From: Clostridia bacterium
Lineage (GTDB): Bacteria > Bacillota > Clostridia > Christensenellales > Aristaeellaceae
Assembly: GCA_017552535.1 (NCBI GenBank)
Contig: JAFZPV010000018.1
Location: forward strand, 1-54,323
DNA: 54,323 nt
Reading direction: 5' to 3'
The notes beneath the pieces are model-generated. The model saw only the letters and a list, made by a program, of their open reading frames with translations, was not told the DNA's origin and ran no database searches. Position numbers and translations under genes: made by a program. Of the stretch, positions 49,986 to 54,323 are shown piece by piece. Every line of letters starts with the position of its first letter. Position 1 is the first letter of the stretch.

Positions 49986-52112
49986 ATGGATTATCCGAAA
50001 AAAGGACGCTACCGCCACTTTAAGGGCGGGATGTACGAGCTGATGTACATCGCCCGGGACAGCGAGACCGATGAACCCAAAGTGGTGTACCGGGCGCTGT
50101 ACGACTGCCCGGACACGCCGCTCGGGGAAGGCATATGGGTGCGGCCCCTGAGCATGTGGACCCAGACCGTGGAAGTGAACGGCGAAACCGTGCCCCGCTT
50201 CCAGTATCTGCCGGATGAAGGCGCCGAACTGACCGGCGCGTGCCGGGAAGGCGAACTGCCCTGCGCGGACGAAAGCGCGCCTTCCGGGCGCGAGGACATA
50301 CGCTCTATCCTCCGCCAGACCTACGGATACGAGGATTTCCGGCCCGGACAGGAGGAGGCGATACGCTCCGTCCTTTCCGGCAGGGACACCCTGGGCGTGA
50401 TGCCCACCGGCGCCGGCAAGAGCCTGTGCTACCAGATCCCGGCCCTGGCGCTGGAGGGTATGACGATCGTGGTGTCGCCCCTCATCTCCCTGATGAAGGA
50501 CCAGGTACAGGCGTTAAGGCTCCTGGGCGTGCCCGCCGCCTTCATCAACACGTCGCTGAGCGAAAAGCAGATCTCCGAAGCGCTCAAGCGCGCGGAGGCG
50601 GGCGTGTACAAGCTGATGTACGTGGCGCCGGAGCGCCTGCTCACGCCGCGCTTCGAAAGCCTGTGCCGCAAGGTGAGGATCGCCCTGGTGGCCATAGACG
50701 AAGCCCACTGCATCTCCCAGTGGGGGCAGGACTTCAGGCCCTCCTACCTGGATATCCCCGCGTTTTTGCAGCGCCTGCCTGTGCGGCCGCGGGTGTGCGC
50801 CTTCACGGCCACCGCCACCGAAAAGGTCCGCGCAGACATCAGGCGCATACTGGGCTTGAAGGACCCGTACGAGCTGGTGACGGGCTTCGACCGGCCCAAC
50901 CTGTATTTTTACGTGGTGCGCGCCGGTGACAAAATGAAGGCGCTCACGGAGCTGATGCACACGTATTCGGGCATGAGCGGCATCATCTACTGTTCCACCC
51001 GCAAGACCGTAGAGGAGGTCTGCGACGCGCTGGTGAAAAGGGGCGTGCGCGCCGCGCGCTATCACGCGGGGCTCAGCGAAGAGGAGCGCAGGCTTTCCCA
51101 GGAAGCCTTTTCCATGGACGAAACGCCCGTCATCGTGGCCACCAACGCTTTCGGCATGGGCATAGACAAAAGCAACGTGCGCTTTGTGATCCACTACAAT
51201 CTGCCCAAAGATCCCGAAAGCTATTATCAGGAGGCCGGCCGGGCCGGGCGGGACGGCGAACGCGCCGACTGCGTGCTTCTGTATTCCCCATCTGACCTGG
51301 TGACCCAGGGCTTTCTGATCGACCATCTGGGGGAAGAGGCGGGCATAGACGCACAGACCGCCGCCGTGCTCAAAAAAGCGGCCCGGGAGCGCCTGAGCGC
51401 CATGAAGGAGTACGCCGTGAGCGGAAGGTGCCTGCGCCGCAGCCTGCTGGGCTATTTCGGCGAAGAGGCGCCCGAAAGCTGCGGGTTTTGCGGCGAGTGC
51501 GACGGGCTTACGCGCCGGGCGGACGCCACGGACGCGGCGAAGGCGGTCCTGTCGCTGGTAAGCGCCCTGCGCCCGTCCTACGGCGAGGGGATGCTGGTAA
51601 AGATCCTGCGGGGTTCAAGAGCGGAGGACGTAAGAAGCCGGAACCTGGACAAAAGCCCGTACTACGGCGTTCTGGGCAGCCTGGGCGCCTCCACCGTGAG
51701 CGAAGTGATCGAAAAGATGGTGTTTCAGGGCATCCTGGCCCGCACCGGGGGAGAATATCCGGTGCTGACCAGGGGAGAACAGGCCGGGGATCTCGAAAAC
51801 GGTTCCGTTCAGGTGGAGATCAGCTTTGCGCCGCCCGCGGAGCGGCCCCGCAGTGCGCGCGCCCGTACAAACGCGGATGGCGCAGAGTCGCTTATGGGCC
51901 GCCTCAAAGCCCTGCGCACGGCCATCGCCCGGCGCAAGGGCGTGCCGCCCTACATGATCTTTTCGGACGCGACGCTCAGGCAGATCGAAGAAAAAATGCC
52001 CCGCACGGCGGAAGAATTTCTGCGCATCGGCGGCGTGGGAGCGGCCAAGTGCCGAGCATACGCCGCGGCGTTCATCGCCTGCGTGGTCGGCTGGGAGGAG
52101 GAAAACGGATGA
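49986..52112 (+). CDS. recQ: DUF1653-RecQ fusion: ATP-dependent DNA helicase
   Basis: The 708-residue protein starts with a DUF1653 domain (residues 1-75: GRYRHFKGGMYELMYIARDS, VVYRALYDCPDTPLGEGIWV), followed by a linker and a full RecQ helicase: GYEDFRPGQEEAI, Walker A PTGAGKSLCYQ (near 139), DEAH in AIDEAHCISQWGQDF (Asp238), QEAGRAGRDGE, the zinc module C...CGFCGEC, a winged-helix RQC region and a C-terminal HRDC domain (about 635-708, with LRIGGVGAAKCRAYAAAFI). RecQ unwinds DNA in recombination and fork repair. DUF1653 usually stands alone as a small protein of unknown role. The ATG at 49986 follows GGGGGAGAAAG; an earlier frame start at 49800 would overlap rpsR. Confidence 0.92.
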   Translation: MDYPKKGRYRHFKGGMYELMYIARDSETDEPKVVYRALYDCPDTPLGEGIWVRPLSMWTQTVEVNGETVPRFQYLPDEGAELTGACREGELPCADESAPSGREDIRSILRQTYGYEDFRPGQEEAIRSVLSGRDTLGVMPTGAGKSLCYQIPALALEGMTIVVSPLISLMKDQVQALRLLGVPAAFINTSLSEKQISEALKRAEAGVYKLMYVAPERLLTPRFESLCRKVRIALVAIDEAHCISQWGQDFRPSYLDIPAFLQRLPVRPRVCAFTATATEKVRADIRRILGLKDPYELVTGFDRPNLYFYVVRAGDKMKALTELMHTYSGMSGIIYCSTRKTVEEVCDALVKRGVRAARYHAGLSEEERRLSQEAFSMDETPVIVATNAFGMGIDKSNVRFVIHYNLPKDPESYYQEAGRAGRDGERADCVLLYSPSDLVTQGFLIDHLGEEAGIDAQTAAVLKKAARERLSAMKEYAVSGRCLRRSLLGYFGEEAPESCGFCGECDGLTRRADATDAAKAVLSLVSALRPSYGEGMLVKILRGSRAEDVRSRNLDKSPYYGVLGSLGASTVSEVIEKMVFQGILARTGGEYPVLTRGEQAGDLENGSVQVEISFAPPAERPRSARARTNADGAESLMGRLKALRTAIARRKGVPPYMIFSDATLRQIEEKMPRTAEEFLRIGGVGAAKCRAYAAAFIACVVGWEEENG

Positions 52113-52960
52113 ACTTCTGCGTGATCGGCGGCATGAACATGGACGTGACCGGATACTGCCTGGACGCGTGCGTCATGCACGATTCCAACCCGGGGCACAT
52201 CCGTTTTTCCCCCGGCGGCGTGGGCCGCAACATCGCGTGCTGCCTCGCGGAGGCGGGTCACGCAGTGGAACTCATCACCTGCGTGACGGACGACCTTCCC
52301 GGCAGGGCCCTGCGGGAGGACTGCGCCCGCAGGGGCATAGGCCTCAGATACGCTCTGGCAGTGCGGGGAAGCGCCTCATGCTATATGTCCCTGCACACGC
52401 CGGACGGCGACATGCTGGCGGCGGTGAACGACATGGCGGCGCTTGACGGGCTGGACGCCGCGTGCGTGCGGGCCAGGGCGGAGGCGGTCAACGCCTTCGA
52501 CGCCTGCGTGATCGACGCGAACCTGCCGCCCGAGACCCTGCGGGAGATCGCTTCCCTCGTATCGATCCCCCTGATCGCGGACGCGGTGAGCGTGCACAAG
52601 TGCTTCAGGCTTTTGCCCCTCATGCCCCGCCTGGCGGCGATAAAGCCCAACGAGGCCGAAGCCCGGGCCCTGACCGGACTGGAGAAGCCGGAGGACCAGG
52701 CCAAAGCGCTTGTAAAGATGGGCGCAGCGCGGGCGGTGATCTCCCTGGGCAAAAGCGGCGTATGCGCCATGGACGAAAACGGCGGCGCCTTTCTGGCAAC
52801 GAAACATCTGTATACCTGCCAGGCTACCGGCGCGGGGGACGCGCTGTGCGCGGGCATCTGCGAAGGCGTAGTGCTGGGCATGAACGCAATTGACTGCGCT
52901 CTTCGGGGCATGGAAAAGGCAGACGCGCTTTTGCGAAACAGACAATTTCACACAGGCTGA
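52109..52960 (+). CDS. PfkB family carbohydrate kinase, pseudouridine kinase-like
   Basis: The 283-residue ribokinase-fold enzyme begins MNFCVIGGMNMDVTG and has HDSNPGHIRFSPGGVGRNIA, the pattern of pseudouridine kinases (SNPG...GGVGRNIAE), and the C-terminal catalytic TGAGDALCAG with Asp as base. IKPNEAEARALTG is the usual phosphate-side motif. It would phosphorylate pseudouridine, but the glycosidase gene psuG that normally accompanies it is absent here, so another nucleoside or sugar is possible. It overlaps recQ by four bases (ATGA) with GGAGGAAAA upstream. Confidence 0.85.
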   Translation: MNFCVIGGMNMDVTGYCLDACVMHDSNPGHIRFSPGGVGRNIACCLAEAGHAVELITCVTDDLPGRALREDCARRGIGLRYALAVRGSASCYMSLHTPDGDMLAAVNDMAALDGLDAACVRARAEAVNAFDACVIDANLPPETLREIASLVSIPLIADAVSVHKCFRLLPLMPRLAAIKPNEAEARALTGLEKPEDQAKALVKMGAARAVISLGKSGVCAMDENGGAFLATKHLYTCQATGAGDALCAGICEGVVLGMNAIDCALRGMEKADALLRNRQFHTG

Positions 52961-52968
52961 AACGGGAT

Positions 52969-52986
52969 TTTTACGCCGGCGTAAAA
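52969..52986. other. Perfect 18-bp palindrome between kinase and murG
   Basis: TTTTACGCCGGCGTAAAA reads the same on both strands and lies nine bases after the kinase stop, about 65 bp before murG. It could be an operator or, as a stem without loop, a poor terminator. No function is assigned. Confidence 0.55.
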
Positions 52987-53051
52987 CGGTATATACACAC
53001 GCCTGCTAAAATTTTATTCTCAGAATTCTGTTTATGATCGGCGGAGGCACG

Positions 53052-54119
53052 ATGAAGATCATTCTTACCGGCGGCGGCACGGCGGGGCATGTGACCCCGC
53101 ACCTGGCCATCATCCCGCGTTTGCTGAAAGACGGGCACGAATTGCACTACCTGGGCACCGAGAACGGCATGGAAGCCGGCATCATCCAGGCGGTGGAGGG
53201 CGTCACCTATCACGCGATCCCGGCGGGCAAGCTCAGGAGGTATCACGACTGGCAGAACGTGAAGGACCTGGGCCGCACGCTTTCCGGCGTGCGCGAGTCC
53301 CGCGCGCTGATCAGGAGCATCCAGCCCGACGTCGTGTTCTCCAAGGGCGGCTTCGTAGGCCTGCCTGTGGTGGTGGCCGCGGGGCTTAGCCGCGTGCCCT
53401 CCATCATCCACGAGTCCGATATGACCAGCGGCCTTGCCAACCGGCTTTCCCTGCCCTTCGCCAAAGCGCTTCTGACTACCTTTCCCGAAACGGCGAAAGC
53501 CGTGGGCAGAAAGGGCGTGTTCGTGGGCGCGCCCATCCGCGAAGCCCTGCTGAAGGGAGACCGCAGGCGCGGCCTGGCTGCATTCGGCTTTACCGACAGC
53601 AAGCCCGTGCTGCTGGTGATGGGCGGCTCTTCCGGCGCGCAGGCCATCAACCTGGCGCTGCGTGGCGCACTGGACGAGCTCACGGAATGCTTCCAGGTGC
53701 TGCACATCTGCGGAAACGGCAACACCATGGACCTGTACGAGCGCCATCCCGGCTACGTGCAGGAGGAGTACTTAAACGACGAAATGGCCGACGCCCTGGC
53801 CTGCGCCGACGTGGTGGTGAGCCGGGCGGGCTCCAACTCCATCTGCGAGCTGCTGGCCCTGCGCAAGCCCGCGCTACTCATCCCCTATCCCACCGCCGCG
53901 TCCCGGGGAGACCAGGAGGTAAACGCCGAATCCTTCGAGCGCAGGGGCTTCAGCCGCGTGCTGGAGCAGAACGACCTCACCAGCGAAACGCTGGTCAAAC
54001 GCATCATAGAAGTATACCACGACCGCGGCGAACTGATCGAATGTATGAACCGCGAACCCGTGGTGAACGGCAGCGACCGGATCGTGGAGTGCATCTACCG
54101 CTACGCCGCGAAAAAATAA
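53052..54119 (+). CDS. murG: UDP-N-acetylglucosamine--MurNAc-pentapeptide-lipid I GlcNAc transferase
   Basis: The peripheral membrane glycosyltransferase (GT28) adds GlcNAc to lipid I to form lipid II for peptidoglycan. The 355-residue protein begins MKIILTGGGTAGHVTPHLAI, with G-loops at ILTGGGTAGH and LLVMGGSSGAQAIN; FSKGGFVGLPVVVAA, IHESDMTSGLANR, VSRAGSNSICELLAL and LIPYPTAASRGDQEVNA are family blocks. The ATG at 53052 has GGAGGC upstream. It stands apart from other mur/fts genes in the window. A repeat copy lies about 13 bases after its stop, in reverse orientation. Confidence 0.95.
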   Translation: MKIILTGGGTAGHVTPHLAIIPRLLKDGHELHYLGTENGMEAGIIQAVEGVTYHAIPAGKLRRYHDWQNVKDLGRTLSGVRESRALIRSIQPDVVFSKGGFVGLPVVVAAGLSRVPSIIHESDMTSGLANRLSLPFAKALLTTFPETAKAVGRKGVFVGAPIREALLKGDRRRGLAAFGFTDSKPVLLVMGGSSGAQAINLALRGALDELTECFQVLHICGNGNTMDLYERHPGYVQEEYLNDEMADALACADVVVSRAGSNSICELLALRKPALLIPYPTAASRGDQEVNAESFERRGFSRVLEQNDLTSETLVKRIIEVYHDRGELIECMNREPVVNGSDRIVECIYRYAAKK

Positions 54120-54132
54120 ACACGGCGGAAAA

Positions 54133-54323
54133 ACCTGCTGCAGAAAAGCGGATCATCCGCCAGGTGGCTTGGAGGGGCTGTGCCCCTCCAATTTCAATCC
54201 GCAGGGCCAGCTTTGCCGGCCCGAGGAGCGATTTTTGCGAAGGCGAGCTTGCCCGCCGAGAGCAAAGAATCGCTACTATGCAGTTTTTTCGCCCGGAAAT
54301 GCCCGCAGGCATTTCAGAAAAAA
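54133..54323 (-). repeat. Structured repeat, copy C (cut by window end)
   Basis: On the minus strand this is the right part of the repeat: hairpin V (TTGGAGGGG/CCCCTCCAA, loop CACAG), GCAAAGCTGGC, hairpin IV (with GCAAAAATCGC), and most of hairpin III in the copy B form (GAAATGCC-TGCG-GGCATTTC). The outer right end has decayed to CTTTTCTGCAGCAG. It continues beyond the window. The orientation is opposite to murG. Confidence 0.8.

Overview
The window reads as one contig piece from a GC-rich, anaerobic, Clostridia-like member of the Bacillota, probably gut-associated. The reasons are TTGACA/TATAAT-type promoters with 16-18 bp spacers, purine-rich ribosome binding sites, a CIRCE (HrcA) heat-shock operator, the rpsF-ssb-rpsR cluster, a HelD-type helicase, a FeoA-FeoB fusion with a FeoB-associated Cys-rich peptide, and carbohydrate genes (GH130, GH3, sulfatase). 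The lineage is inferred; no rRNA or tRNA gene was seen. About 90 percent of the window codes for 47 protein genes. No phage, plasmid, CRISPR array or transposase was found.

Layout. 0-3.7 kb (minus): GH130 phosphorylase, Mrp-type Fe-S carrier, sugar-phosphate isomerase and a small membrane protein; the last two share a duplicated promoter cassette. 3.8-6.0 kb (plus): phosphatidylethanolamine synthesis (pssA, psd) plus a PAP2 membrane protein. 6.1-10.9 kb: deoB, a cytoplasmic GH3 glucosidase with a PA14 insert, and an unknown secreted protein. 11.0-15.5 kb: a ferric-iron/polyamine-type ABC importer. 15.5-17.0 kb (minus): MATE exporter. 17.2-18.7 kb: an exonuclease/HD fusion. 25.5-18.9 kb (minus): a tight run of helD, two FAD enzymes, rmuC and ridA. 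25.7-29.0 kb: sulfatase, a DUF4160 pair, a structured repeat and a CIRCE-controlled hsp20. 29.1-33.2 kb: a TetR regulator with a heterodimeric ABC exporter. 33.3-37.6 kb: ftsH, hisS and a membrane protein. 37.7-38.3 kb (minus): a phosphatase. 38.5-44.0 kb: plsC-like acyltransferase, RluA-type synthase, znuACB-type zinc importer and tgt in one run. 47.3-44.4 kb (minus): ferrous-iron operon behind two tandem operators. 47.5-54.1 kb: asnA, rpsF-ssb-rpsR, a DUF1653-RecQ fusion, a PsuK-like kinase and murG.

The most unusual feature is non-coding. A repeat of about 322 bp occurs as two full copies (27909-28231, 44023-44344) and two copies cut by the window edges (1-36 and about 54133-54323). It has short terminal inverted repeats and folds into about five hairpins whose arms differ between copies by matched changes on both sides. 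Three of the four copies begin 0-7 bp after a stop codon, in the same sense as the gene. That both window ends fall inside this repeat suggests the contig broke there. Two other repeat types are present: a hairpin-rich MITE of about 170 bp in two copies, and a TAACTCC-armed inverted repeat. Noteworthy protein architectures are DEDDh exonuclease + Zn ribbon + RSH-like HD domain, DUF1653 + RecQ, and PlsC + Zn ribbon.
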